Shown here piece by piece: positions 15,273 through 25,082 of a DNA stretch of 36,921 nt; the first letter of the stretch is position 1, and every line of letters starts with the position of its first letter. A program made the position numbers and the translations under genes. Source of the stretch: Actinomyces sp. (GTDB lineage: Bacteria; Actinomycetota; Actinomycetes; Actinomycetales; Actinomycetaceae); NCBI RefSeq assembly GCF_029851875.1, contig NZ_JARKVC010000047.1, forward strand, positions 1 through 36,921, in the 5' to 3' direction. Below the pieces are notes generated by a model. That model was not told where the DNA came from and did not search any database. It worked only from the letters and a program-made list of their open reading frames with translations.

Positions 15273-15794
15273 ATGGAAGCGACACTGCACACCAACCTCG
15301 GCGATATTCGCCTCGAGCTCTTCCCCGAGCAGGCTCCTGAGACCGTCTCGAACTTCGTGGGCCTGGCCACCGGTGAGAAGACCTGGACGGACCCGCGGAC
15401 CGGTGAGGAGTCCAACGCTCCTCTGTACGACAACGTCATCTTCCACCGCGTCATCCCCGGCTTCATGATCCAGGGCGGTGACCCGCTGGGCACCGGCACC
15501 GGCGGTCCCGGATACGTCTTCGACGACGAGATCGACGCCTCGCTGACCTTCGCCTCCCCCTACGTGCTGGCGATGGCCAACGCCGGCCGCCGCTTCGGCA
15601 AGGGCACCAACGGTTCCCAGTTCTTCATCACCACCGGTCCCACCGAGTGGCTCCAGGGCAAGCACACGATCTTCGGTGCCGTGGCGGACGAGGACTCGCG
15701 CAAGGTGGTCGACGCGATCTCCGCCGTCCCCACCGACCCGCGCGACCGCCCGCTGGAGGACGTCGTCATCACCTCGGTGACGGTCCAGAAGTAG
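15273..15794 (+). CDS. ppiA: cyclophilin-type peptidyl-prolyl isomerase
   Basis: The 173-residue cytoplasmic-type cyclophilin has the catalytic stretch FHRVIPGFMIQGGDPLGTGTG with the active-site Arg, plus NGSQFFITT and KHTIFG, which line the proline pocket. It catalyses cis-trans isomerisation of prolyl bonds during protein folding. There is no signal peptide. The ATG follows AACGAT by seven bases and has no ribosome binding site, so the transcript may be leaderless. An upstream in-frame ATG at 15240 would add 11 unconserved residues. Position next to the tRNA-Ala/Ile region and gyrA matches ppiA in mycobacteria. Confidence 0.95.
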   Translation: MEATLHTNLGDIRLELFPEQAPETVSNFVGLATGEKTWTDPRTGEESNAPLYDNVIFHRVIPGFMIQGGDPLGTGTGGPGYVFDDEIDASLTFASPYVLAMANAGRRFGKGTNGSQFFITTGPTEWLQGKHTIFGAVADEDSRKVVDAISAVPTDPRDRPLEDVVITSVTVQK

Positions 15795-15844
15795 CTGCGA
15801 CTGACCGTGTTGGGTCACCACGAGCGTGCCCACCGATCTTGACC

Positions 15845-15878
15845 CGACGCCGTCGGACCAGCCGGTCCGACGGCGTCG
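15845..15878 (+). terminator. terminator between ppiA and the rhomboid gene
   Basis: Perfect 15-bp arms (15845-15859, 15864-15878) with loop AGCC. It separates ppiA from the next gene, although only 110 bp lie between them. Confidence 0.85.
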
Positions 15879-15904
15879 TCCACATCTGACTGAAGGAGTC
15901 GCCC

Positions 15905-16753
15905 ATGAGCCAGGACCTTCCCACCGCCTCTAGCGCTGACGGCACTCAGCCGGTGTGCCCACGCCACCCCGATCGGGTCTCCTACGTGCGCTGCCAGCGC
16001 TGCGACCGGCCGGCCTGCCCACAGTGCCAGGTGCCCGGCACCGTCGGCATCCACTGCGTGGACTGCGTACGCTCGGCTGAGCAACGGCGGCGTCCCACGC
16101 GCACAGTGCTGGGGGCAGTGGCGGTGCAGGACGCACGCATCACCACCGGGCTCATCGTGGCCTGCGTCGTCGTCTACGTCATCCAGATGCTGCAGCCTTC
16201 CCTCACCACCGATTTTGGCTTCGCGCCCGTGGTCGCGCTGTCCCAGCCCTGGCGCTTCCTGTCCACCGCCTTCCTCCACGGCTCGATCATGCACCTGGCC
16301 TTCAACATGTGGGCCCTGTGGGTCTGCGGCAGCGCGCTGGAGCCTGTGCTCGGACGCTGGCGCTTCGCGGTGCTCTACGCCCTGTCCGCCCTGGGAGGGT
16401 CGACGGCGATCTACCTGCTGGCCTCACCGAGCTCCTCGTCCTGGATCACGCTGACGGTAGGTGCCTCAGGTGCGGTCTTCGGTCTGTTCGCAGCCGTCTT
16501 CGTCATCCAGCGACGTTTTGGCCGAGACACCTCCGCCATCCTGGGACTGCTGGCAGTCAACCTGGTCATCTCGGTCCTGGGGGCCGGCATCTCCTGGCAG
16601 GGACACCTGGGAGGCCTGCTGACGGGCCTGGCGGTAGCCTCGTTGTACGCCCGGGCGCCGCGGCAGCGTCGTGGCGTGATCGCTGCGTGGGGAAGCGTGG
16701 GCGTCGCACTCGTCCTCCTGGTGCTGGTAGCGACCAAGGACCTCCTCGTCTGA
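15905..16753 (+). CDS. rhomboid family intramembrane serine protease with zinc-binding N-terminus
   Basis: A 282-residue protein. The N-terminal 55 residues hold a cysteine/histidine cluster (C18, H21, C30, C33, C38, C41, H50/C51, C54) typical of a B-box-like zinc finger seen on many actinobacterial rhomboids. Then come six or more membrane helices with the rhomboid active site: HGSIMHLAFNMWALW in the second to third helix, catalytic S188 in GASGAVFG and H234 in GHLGG. It should cleave membrane protein substrates within the bilayer; none is known here. AGGAG lies nine bases before the ATG. Confidence 0.93.
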   Translation: MSQDLPTASSADGTQPVCPRHPDRVSYVRCQRCDRPACPQCQVPGTVGIHCVDCVRSAEQRRRPTRTVLGAVAVQDARITTGLIVACVVVYVIQMLQPSLTTDFGFAPVVALSQPWRFLSTAFLHGSIMHLAFNMWALWVCGSALEPVLGRWRFAVLYALSALGGSTAIYLLASPSSSSWITLTVGASGAVFGLFAAVFVIQRRFGRDTSAILGLLAVNLVISVLGAGISWQGHLGGLLTGLAVASLYARAPRQRRGVIAAWGSVGVALVLLVLVATKDLLV

Positions 16754-16776
16754 GGCAGGCCTCAAGCCTTGCCTCA
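16751..16776 (+). terminator. terminator of the rhomboid gene
   Basis: An inverted repeat TGAGGC-A-GGC / GCC-TT-GCCTCA includes the stop codon itself. It has one bulged base and a short loop. Confidence 0.6.
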
Positions 16777-16902
16777 CCCTGGTTGTCAGCCGGCGTCGGA
16801 GCCGGTGGACCGGCGTCAGCGCCGTCAGCTGGGCGGTCGCTCCGGCCTCTGCGCATCCGTGCCGGAGCCCGGGAGAAGAGGGGAGCGCCCAGGAGTGCCG
16901 CG

Positions 16903-17122
16903 TTGTCCACAGGTCCGGCGAAGCACAGCGGTGTCATTCCTCCACACCTGTGGGTAATCCTGTGGAATGACATTCGTGTAGTTCTCCACAGGCCTTTCCA
17001 CACCTGGGGACAATTGCGAGTGATGACGCCTCGAGAATGACAAGAATCCCTCGAGCCACAGCTGGGGACGGCGCTGAGCCACAGCGGCGCACAGTGTGGA
17101 TGACTAGTGACGATGTGGATGA
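16903..17122. repeat. cluster of DnaA-box-like sites
   Basis: TTGTCCACA at 16903 is a perfect actinobacterial DnaA box. Close relatives are TTACCCACA (16949-16957, minus), TTCTCCACA (16982), TTTCCACA (16995), TTGTCCCCA (17005-17013, minus) and TCATCCACA twice (17095-17103 and 17114-17122, minus, 19 bp apart). An inverted repeat GTCATTCC/GGAATGAC (16933-16971) encloses one of them. It is not next to dnaA, so it may be a DnaA-titration or auxiliary origin site. Confidence 0.5.
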
Positions 17123-17139
17123 CCAATGACGACTCGTCA

Positions 17140-17332
17140 TTTCAGGCCCGGAACAGTCGCACTCGACTCTGGCCGGAACTCAGGTCTCCCCAACATCGCT
17201 CGTTTCAGGCCCGGAACAGTCGATCCCATTGCGGGGAGCATGGGGATCGACTGTTCCGGGCCTGAAGCGAGGAAAAAGGGGGCCGGCACGAGGCTGTCCA
17301 GGGCTGCGGACGACTGTTCCGGGCCTGAAGCG
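17140..17332. repeat. four-copy 20-bp motif with dyad layout
   Basis: TTTCAGGCCCGGAACAGTCG occurs at 17140-17159 and 17203-17222, and its reverse complement (one base variant) at 17248-17267 and 17311-17330. Same-orientation copies are exactly 63 bp apart, and all four are placed symmetrically about 17235. The 43-bp segments between same-orientation copies are not related to each other. The inner pair extends to a stem of about 26 bp through ATCCC/GGGAT. The function is unknown. Confidence 0.95.
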
Positions 17333-17370
17333 ACGATCCCCCGGGACCTCAGCGGGCCCGGGGGATCTGG

Positions 17371-17446
17371 TGGTGGAGCCAACGGGACTCGAACCCGTAA
17401 CCCCCTGCTTGCAAAGCAGGTGCGCTACCAATTGCGCCATGGCCCC
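17371..17446 (-). tRNA. tRNA-Ala (anticodon TGC)
   Basis: A canonical 76-nt cloverleaf on the minus strand: acceptor GGGGCCA/TGGCTCC, D arm with AATTGGTAGCGC, anticodon loop TTTGCAA, TPsiC GGTTCGAGTCC, and an encoded CCA end. Confidence 0.98.
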
Positions 17447-17483
17447 GATGGAGTTGTCGCAGCGATCCAGTACCTCGGCCGGC

Positions 17484-17606
17484 TCAGTCAACCTCAGTCC
17501 ACGGTGCCCGGATCATCCGCTCTGACTCGTACCTGAGCCATGCGGCGTAACCCGCCCCGGCCAGGGACAAGAAAACCGCGGCTAGCACGAGCGGCCGGTT
17601 CCTCAT
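17484..17606 (-). CDS. DLW-39-like small membrane protein
   Basis: A 40-residue gene not obvious at usual length cut-offs. It has AGGAGG four bases before ATG, an N-terminal basic patch (MRNRP), one hydrophobic helix (residues 6-23) and a C-terminus ending APWTEVD, which resembles the DLWTEAT-like tail of the actinobacterial DLW-39 family (family recognised from memory). It sits between tRNA-Ile and tRNA-Ala on the same strand, 27 and 37 bp from them, near gyrA, where such genes are commonly placed. The function is unknown; it probably shares a primary transcript with the two tRNAs. Confidence 0.75.
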   Translation of the reverse strand: MRNRPLVLAAVFLSLAGAGYAAWLRYESERMIRAPWTEVD

Positions 17607-17633
17607 GAACCCTCCTCATCGTTCCACCGCGGG

Positions 17634-17710
17634 TGGTGGGCCTAGCTGGACTCGAACCAGCGACCTCATCCTTATCAGGGATGCGCTCTAACCAACTGAG
17701 CTATAGGCCC
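17634..17710 (-). tRNA. tRNA-Ile (anticodon GAT)
   Basis: A 77-nt cloverleaf: acceptor GGGCCTA/TAGGCCC, D arm with AGTTGGTTAGAGC, anticodon loop CTGATAA, TPsiC GGTTCGAGTCC, and an encoded CCA. It is transcribed first of the Ile, DLW-39, Ala series. Confidence 0.98.
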
Positions 17711-17723
17711 TTGCGACCGGAAG

Positions 17724-17753
17724 AGACTAACCCACCCGATCTCAGGCGACCAA
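17724..17753 (-). promoter_or_regulatory. putative tRNA-Ile promoter
   Basis: On the minus strand TTGGTC (17753-17748), an 18-bp spacer, and TAGTCT (17729-17724) lie just upstream of the tRNA. Its -35 abuts the stop codon of the DUF3566 gene. Confidence 0.5.
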
Positions 17754-17759
17754 ATCCAA

Positions 17760-18230
17760 TCACTCGTCCGCCAGTGTGAGATGAACCCCACCGACGAGTG
17801 CCGCGGTCACGTTGTAGAGGAAGGCACCCACCGTAGCCAGTGCGGTGGTCAGGATGATGTTGATGACGGCGATGATCGTCGCCATGGACACAGCCCGGGA
17901 GAACTTCATGTACTCCAGCAGCGCGGTGAAGGAGTTCGACTCCGACTCCATCACCGTGCCCACTAGGTCCTGGATGGTGGAGAACACGTGCATGGCATCG
18001 AGCATGAACCATACGAAGGCTGCTGCCACCACGAGCATGATGCCTCCGGCAACGCTCAGCAGGAAGGCCACCTTCATCACCGAGAAGGGGCTGACCCGGG
18101 TCAGGGCCAGACGCACCCGACGCGGACCGGTCACCGTGCTCTTGGTCGATGAACTCGGCATCTGGGCGATGTCGGCGTTGTCTGCCGTGCCGGGATCACC
18201 GGCGGGGTGGCGGGGTTCCGGCTTGCTCAT
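17760..18230 (-). CDS. DUF3566 membrane protein
   Basis: A 156-residue protein with a Pro/Ser-rich N-terminus, a conserved [21 protein letters not shown] segment and two membrane helices (about 52-78 and 112-142). DUF3566 proteins (such as Rv0007 of M. tuberculosis) occur directly downstream of gyrA in actinobacteria, as here. The mycobacterial protein is membrane bound and has been linked to cell-envelope or division functions, but its activity is not established. It overlaps gyrA by four bases (ATGA), so the two are co-translated. Confidence 0.9.
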   Translation of the reverse strand: MSKPEPRHPAGDPGTADNADIAQMPSSSTKSTVTGPRRVRLALTRVSPFSVMKVAFLLSVAGGIMLVVAAAFVWFMLDAMHVFSTIQDLVGTVMESESNSFTALLEYMKFSRAVSMATIIAVINIILTTALATVGAFLYNVTAALVGGVHLTLADE

Positions 18231-20809
18231 GCCTGGTCCTCACTCTCGTCGTTGTCGCTCAACGCTACCGCGTCCTGCGCCTCATCCGCAGGAGCGGCAG
18301 GCTCGTCGTCGCCGTCAAGCTCACGCTCGGTGTTCCGGGCGACGGCGATAATGCGGTCGCCGTCGTCAGGCTTGGCAAAGGTGACGCCCTGGGTGTTGCG
18401 GCCGGTCACCGAGACCTCGTCCACGCGAGAGCGCATCACCTTGCCCGACTCCATGATGCACAGCACCTCGTCACCGGGTGCCGTGACCAGGGCGCCAACC
18501 AGGTCGCCACGCTCCTGCACAAGGTTGGCCACCTTGACGCCCAGGCCTCCACGACCCTTGGTCGGGTACTCAGCCACGTTGGTCCGCTTGGCGTAACCGC
18601 CCTCGGTGACCACGAACAGGTCCGCGTCACTCCACTGCGGGTCAACCACGTCCATGGCCAGCAGCCAGTCACCGTCACGGAAGCGCATACCGGTCACGCC
18701 GCTGGTAGCGCGGCCGGTGGGACGTAGGACGTCGTCGGAGGCATGGAAGCGGGCAGACTGGCCGTGTCGGGAGACCAGGAGGAGGTCCTGGCCCTCAGAC
18801 AGCAGCCGTGCCGAGACGAGCTCATCCGGGTTGCCCTCAGCGTCCTGGCGCAGGTTGATCGCGATGACACCGCCGGAGCGGTTGGAGTCGTACTCGCTCA
18901 GGTGAGTCTTCTTGACCAGACCACGCTTAGTGGCCAGCACCAGGAAGTCAGCCTGCTCATAGTCCTTGAGCTCCATGACCTGGGCGATCTCCTCGCCGGG
19001 CTGGAAGGCCAGCAGGTTGGCCACGTGCTGGCCCTTGGCGTCGCGCCCACCCTCAGGAAGCTCGTAGGCCTTGGCCCGGTAGACCCGGCCTAGGTTGGTG
19101 AAGAAGAGCAGCCAGTGGTGGGTGGTCGTGACGAAGAAGTGGTCGACGACGTCGTCCTCACGCAGCGCAGCACCCTTGACGCCCTTGCCTCCGCGGTGCT
19201 GGGAGCGGTAGGCGTCGGTACGCGTGCGCTTGGCGTAGCCCGAGCGCGTGATGGTGACGACGACCTCTTCCTCGGGAATGAGGTCCTCCATGCTCATCTC
19301 ACCGTCAAAGGGGACGATCCGGGTACGCCGCTCGTCGCCGTACCTCTCGACGATCTCAGCCAGCTCCTCGGAGACGATAGCCCGCTGGCGCTCGGGGGAG
19401 GCGATGATGTCCTTCAGGTCCGCGACCTTGGCCTGCAGCTCCTCGGCCTCCTGCTGGATCTTGAGGCGCTCCAGGGCCGCCAGGCGGCGCAGCTGGAGGG
19501 CCAGGATGGCGTCAGCCTGGACCTCGTCGACCCTCAGCAGGCCCATGAGGCCTCCACGGGCCTCGTCAGCGGTCTGGGAGCGGCGGATGAGGGCGATCAC
19601 CGCGTCCAGGGCGTCCAGAGCCTTGAGGTAGCCCTCGAGGATGTGCAGGCGCTCCTGGGCCTTGCGCAGGCGGAAGCGCGAGCGGCGCACGATGACGTCG
19701 ATCTGGTGGCTCACCCAGTGACGCACGAAGCCGTCGAGGCTGAGCGTGCGCGGCACGCCGTCGACCAGGGCCAGCATGTTGGCCGGAAAGTTGTCCTGGA
19801 GCTGGGTGCGCTTGTACAGGTTGTTGAGGACCACCTTGGCCACGGCGTCGCGCTTGAGCACGATGACCAGCCGCTGGCCGGTACGCCCCGAGGTCTCGTC
19901 ACGGATGTCGGCGATGCCGCCGACCTGGCCGTCACGCACGAGCTGGGCGATCTTGTCCGCGAGGTTGTCCGGGTTGACCTGGTAGGGCAGCTCGGTGACC
20001 ACCAGGCACTGGCGTCCCTGGATCTCCTCGACGTTGACCACCGCGCGCTGAGTGATCGAGCCGCGGCCGGTGCGGTAGGCGTCCTCGATGCCGCGCCGGC
20101 CCAGGATCGTGGCGCCGGTGGGGAAGTCGGGGCCGGGAACGCGTTCGATCAGCGCCTCGAGCAGCTCCTCACGCGAGGCGTCAGGGTGCTCCAGGAACCA
20201 CTGGACACCGCGCGCCACCTCACGCAGGTTGTGGGGCGGGATGCGGGTGGCCATCCCCACCGCGATGCCCTCGGAGCCGTTGACCAGGAGGTTGGGGAAG
20301 CGAGCCGGCAGGATCGTCGGCTCCTGGTTCTTCCCGTCGTAGTTGTCCTGGAAGTCGACGCTCTCCTCGTCGATGTCGCGGACCATCTCCATCGCCAGCG
20401 GCGCCATCTTGCACTCGGTGTACCGGGGCGCGGCCGGCCCCAGGTTGCCAGGGGTGCCGAAGTTGCCCTGACCAGCCACCAACGGGTAGCGCAGCGACCA
20501 CCACTGCACCAGGCGCGCCAGGGCGTCGTAGATCGCGGCGTCACCGTGGGGGTGGTAGTTACCCATGACCTCACCAACCACGCGGGAGGACTTGGAGAAG
20601 GAGGAGGTGGGGCGGTACCCGCCGTCGTACATGGCGTACAGGACGCGACGGTGGACAGGCTTGAGACCGTCACGCACGTCCGGCAGCGCACGCCCCACGA
20701 TGACGCTCATGGCGTAGTCGAGGTAGGAGCGCTGCATCTCCATCTGGAGGTCGACCGGCTGAACGCGGTCGTGGGTCTGCTCGCTGATCGGGGTGGTCTC
20801 GTCGCTCAC
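18227..20809 (-). CDS. gyrA: DNA gyrase subunit A
   Basis: An 860-residue subunit that, with GyrB, introduces negative supercoils into DNA. The catalytic tyrosine is Y130 in APRYTE. The quinolone-determining region reads [10 protein letters not shown] (residues 86-95), with Ala at 91 and 92 and the acidic D95 retained. The GyrA-box of the C-terminal wrapping domain is QHRGGKG, and six beta-pinwheel repeats follow. The N-terminal 22 residues precede the conserved core start. GTG start with AAGGAA upstream. It is followed by the DUF3566 gene and separated from gyrB by a strong hairpin. Confidence 0.98.
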   Translation of the reverse strand: MSDETTPISEQTHDRVQPVDLQMEMQRSYLDYAMSVIVGRALPDVRDGLKPVHRRVLYAMYDGGYRPTSSFSKSSRVVGEVMGNYHPHGDAAIYDALARLVQWWSLRYPLVAGQGNFGTPGNLGPAAPRYTECKMAPLAMEMVRDIDEESVDFQDNYDGKNQEPTILPARFPNLLVNGSEGIAVGMATRIPPHNLREVARGVQWFLEHPDASREELLEALIERVPGPDFPTGATILGRRGIEDAYRTGRGSITQRAVVNVEEIQGRQCLVVTELPYQVNPDNLADKIAQLVRDGQVGGIADIRDETSGRTGQRLVIVLKRDAVAKVVLNNLYKRTQLQDNFPANMLALVDGVPRTLSLDGFVRHWVSHQIDVIVRRSRFRLRKAQERLHILEGYLKALDALDAVIALIRRSQTADEARGGLMGLLRVDEVQADAILALQLRRLAALERLKIQQEAEELQAKVADLKDIIASPERQRAIVSEELAEIVERYGDERRTRIVPFDGEMSMEDLIPEEEVVVTITRSGYAKRTRTDAYRSQHRGGKGVKGAALREDDVVDHFFVTTTHHWLLFFTNLGRVYRAKAYELPEGGRDAKGQHVANLLAFQPGEEIAQVMELKDYEQADFLVLATKRGLVKKTHLSEYDSNRSGGVIAINLRQDAEGNPDELVSARLLSEGQDLLLVSRHGQSARFHASDDVLRPTGRATSGVTGMRFRDGDWLLAMDVVDPQWSDADLFVVTEGGYAKRTNVAEYPTKGRGGLGVKVANLVQERGDLVGALVTAPGDEVLCIMESGKVMRSRVDEVSVTGRNTQGVTFAKPDDGDRIIAVARNTERELDGDDEPAAPADEAQDAVALSDNDESEDQA

Positions 20810-20851
20810 GGGTTTCCTTTGCTGGTCAAGTCAGGTCTGGTCTCTCGACGG

Positions 20852-20887
20852 CGCAGCCGGCGGTGACCGGCCGGTCACCGCGCTGCG
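20852..20887 (-). terminator. hairpin between gyrB and gyrA
   Basis: A perfect 20-bp palindrome CGGTGACCGGCCGGTCACCG (20861-20880) with extra CGCAG/CTGCG pairs outside. It begins three bases after the gyrB stop and lies ahead of gyrA, so it may attenuate gyrA relative to gyrB. Confidence 0.6.
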
Positions 20888-20889
20888 GG

Positions 20890-22965
<2,076 letters not shown>

Positions 22966-23096
22966 TCAGCTGCTCCTCATTCTGTGCGTCGATGGCAGAC
23001 AGGACCTCTCAGGACGCCGTGATGCAGATGAGATCCACGGCATGTAGGTGGGTACCTGCGCAAGGTTCGCGACGCACCTTGGGCTATTCCAGGGCC

Positions 23097-23102
23097 ATTC
23101 TA
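23097..23102 (-). promoter_or_regulatory. putative -10 of gyrB
   Basis: TAGAAT on the minus strand would give a leader of about 130 nt before gyrB. The -35 is not clear. The remainder of the 228-bp dciA-gyrB gap holds no visible gene. Confidence 0.4.
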
Positions 23103-23190
23103 GCGTGTCCGGCCCTTGAAGCCTCATTCCTGCGGACGAGCCCAGCACGTGGGAGGGGTCACGCCGAGCAGGCCGACGGCGCCCACACCC

Positions 23191-23832
23191 TCACCCGTAG
23201 GTGTCACGCGGTCCGCGCCCACCCCGGGCCCCGCCGAAACGGCCGTGGCGCCAGCTGGGCGTGCTGGGCCCCAGGACACGGATCTCGACGGCGGGTGCCC
23301 GACGTCCAGGGTTCAGGCTCTCCAGCTCGTGTGCCACAGCAGCGCTGACTGAGGGCAGCATGAGCCGCAGCTGCTGGGCCCAGGCGCTGGAGGAGGTGCG
23401 GACATCCAGCCGCCCTTCCTCAAAGGAGACCACCTCGGCGTGCTCAGCGATCTGGGCACCGACGATCCGCTCCCAGGACACCACCACCTGCGCCATCGCC
23501 AGCTTGCCTGCCCACCCGCGCTCGGCGACGGCGCGGGCCAGCTCACGCTTGCCGGTACGCGGGTCAAAACGCGTGGGTCCGGGACGATCCCGGCCTGGCG
23601 CCAGGCCCGGTCCGCGGTCCGTCTCCGGATCCTCCTCGCCCTGGTTCCCCCGCCGGCTGCGCGGGGCGTCCCAGGCAGCCACGCCGTCGGGGCCGGCCTG
23701 GGCCCGCCGCAGCGAGCTGCGTGTCACCCCGCCCGCCCAGGCCATCTCCTGGAGCCGGGCCAGCTGAGCCAGGGCGAGCGCGTCACCGTCATCACCGGCA
23801 GGGGCGGGCGAGGTGCTCTCAGCGCTGGTCAC
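23191..23832 (-). CDS. dciA: DUF721/DciA-family protein
   Basis: A 213-residue protein. Residues 110-175 hold the DUF721 domain (WEEIVG-like VVSWERIVGAQIAEH, then EEGRLDVRTSSSAWAQQLRL), with basic, disordered N- and C-terminal tails. DciA is the widespread bacterial helicase-loading factor that recruits DnaB to the origin, and genes of this kind sit between recF and gyrB in actinobacteria (Rv0004). It overlaps recF by 14 bases. A function in helicase loading is family knowledge and not shown for this protein. Confidence 0.88.
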   Translation of the reverse strand: MTSAESTSPAPAGDDGDALALAQLARLQEMAWAGGVTRSSLRRAQAGPDGVAAWDAPRSRRGNQGEEDPETDRGPGLAPGRDRPGPTRFDPRTGKRELARAVAERGWAGKLAMAQVVVSWERIVGAQIAEHAEVVSFEEGRLDVRTSSSAWAQQLRLMLPSVSAAVAHELESLNPGRRAPAVEIRVLGPSTPSWRHGRFGGARGGRGPRDTYG

Positions 23833-25048
23833 GGCTGATCCTGGACCCGTCTACGCCAAGGCGCGTGCCGTCAAGCTCGGCAGGTACGTCCTGCGGTACC
23901 GCCGCGGTGAGGAGGACCTGCTGGGCACCAGCGACCACGTGCGCCAGGGCACGACGGCGCTTGTCATCCAGAGAGGCGAAGACGTCGTCAAGGATGAGGA
24001 CCGGCTCGCCGTCGCCGCCGTAGGCGTCCACGTCGTGACGCAGCATCTCGTAGGAGGCCAGGCGCAGGGCCAGGGCCAGCGACCACTGCTCACCGTGGGA
24101 GGCGAAGCCCTTGGCGGGCATACCGGACAGGAAGAGGCTGAGCTCGTCACGGTGGGCGCCCACGAGGTTGGCGCCGCGGTCGATCTCGCGGGCGTGAAGC
24201 TGACCCATCGCAGCCTCCAGGCGCTGGGCCGTGGCGGCCTGGTCCAGCAGCTCGGCCTCACCTGGCGGCCAGGACTCCTCCTGCCCGCTGGCGAAGGTGC
24301 GCGGGTCGGGGTCAGGCACCCCCTCGTGGGCCAGGAGGCTGGAGCGATAGGCCAGGTGCACCGGCGAGTGCTCCTGGCTGACCGCCTCGTAGGCCGAGGC
24401 CACCCACGGCCGCAGCCTGCGCACGACGTCGACCCGGGCAGCGATGAGCGTGGCTGCGGCGGCAGCGAGTTGGGCGTCCCAGACCTCGAGGGTGGAGAGC
24501 ATGGAGGCCGTCGACCGTCGCGCCGCACGCGCTGACTTCAGCAGGCTGGCGCGTTGGGCGAGGATCTTGTCGTGCTCGGTACGCACACCGGCCAGCCAGG
24601 GGCGCAAGGTCACCGCGAGATCGTCAAGGAGACGACGACGCACCCCCGGCTCCTCGCGCACCAGGCTCAGGTCCTCGGGGGCGAAGATGACCGTGCGCAG
24701 CACCCCGAGGAGCTCTCGGGGCCGCACGGGGCTGCGCCCCAGCCGAGCGCGGTTGGCCTTGCCGGAGATGATCTCGATCTCCAGGACGGTCGGACGCTCG
24801 CCGTGAACGACCTTGGCCCGCAGGACCGCGCCGACTGGCTGCGGCTGCCCGGGCTCAGCACGACGAATGAGCGCTGAGTCAGCGCCCACCCGGTGGCTGG
24901 TGAGGTTGGACAGGTACCCGATAGCCTCGACGAGGTTGGTCTTGCCCTGGCCGTTGGAGCCGATGAAGGCCGTGACGCCCGGCTCCAGGGAGAGCACAAG
25001 GTGCTCATACGAGCGGAAGTCGTCCGCAGACAGGTCCGAGACGTACAC
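23819..25048 (-). CDS. recF: DNA replication and repair protein RecF
   Basis: A 409-residue SMC-like ATPase with Walker A GSNGQGKT (30-37), the signature region SLALALRLA near residue 335 and Walker B LILDDVFASLD near 360. RecF loads RecA at single-strand gaps with RecO and RecR. The GTG start has only a weak ribosome binding site. It lies 34 bp after dnaN, in the usual position. Confidence 0.96.
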   Translation of the reverse strand: MYVSDLSADDFRSYEHLVLSLEPGVTAFIGSNGQGKTNLVEAIGYLSNLTSHRVGADSALIRRAEPGQPQPVGAVLRAKVVHGERPTVLEIEIISGKANRARLGRSPVRPRELLGVLRTVIFAPEDLSLVREEPGVRRRLLDDLAVTLRPWLAGVRTEHDKILAQRASLLKSARAARRSTASMLSTLEVWDAQLAAAAATLIAARVDVVRRLRPWVASAYEAVSQEHSPVHLAYRSSLLAHEGVPDPDPRTFASGQEESWPPGEAELLDQAATAQRLEAAMGQLHAREIDRGANLVGAHRDELSLFLSGMPAKGFASHGEQWSLALALRLASYEMLRHDVDAYGGDGEPVLILDDVFASLDDKRRRALAHVVAGAQQVLLTAAVPQDVPAELDGTRLGVDGSRISRDQR

Positions 25049-25082
25049 GAGCAGTCACCGCACGCCCTGGCTGGGCCCGGCC

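Larger units (their letters stand above)
16754..17370. other. 617-bp gene-free interval with two signal clusters
   Basis: No coding frame here shows protein-family features. The first 130 bp carry only the rhomboid terminator. From 16903 to 17122 there is a cluster of DnaA-box-like words, and from 17140 to 17332 a four-copy motif. tRNA-Ala follows. These two clusters are described separately. Confidence 0.8.

Noticed and set aside
17203..17267. Inner inverted pair as an intrinsic terminator
   Set aside because: The stem of about 26 bp would fold, but no gene ends nearby and identical outer copies at fixed spacing are not explained by termination.
17140..17332. CRISPR array
   Set aside because: Repeats are 20 bp in both orientations, only two per direction, and no cas genes are near.
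19115..20866. Plus-strand reading frame of 583 codons opposite gyrA
   Set aside because: Composition is that of an antisense shadow and gyrA is certain. The same applies to 21721-23022 opposite gyrB and 26845-28083 opposite dnaA.
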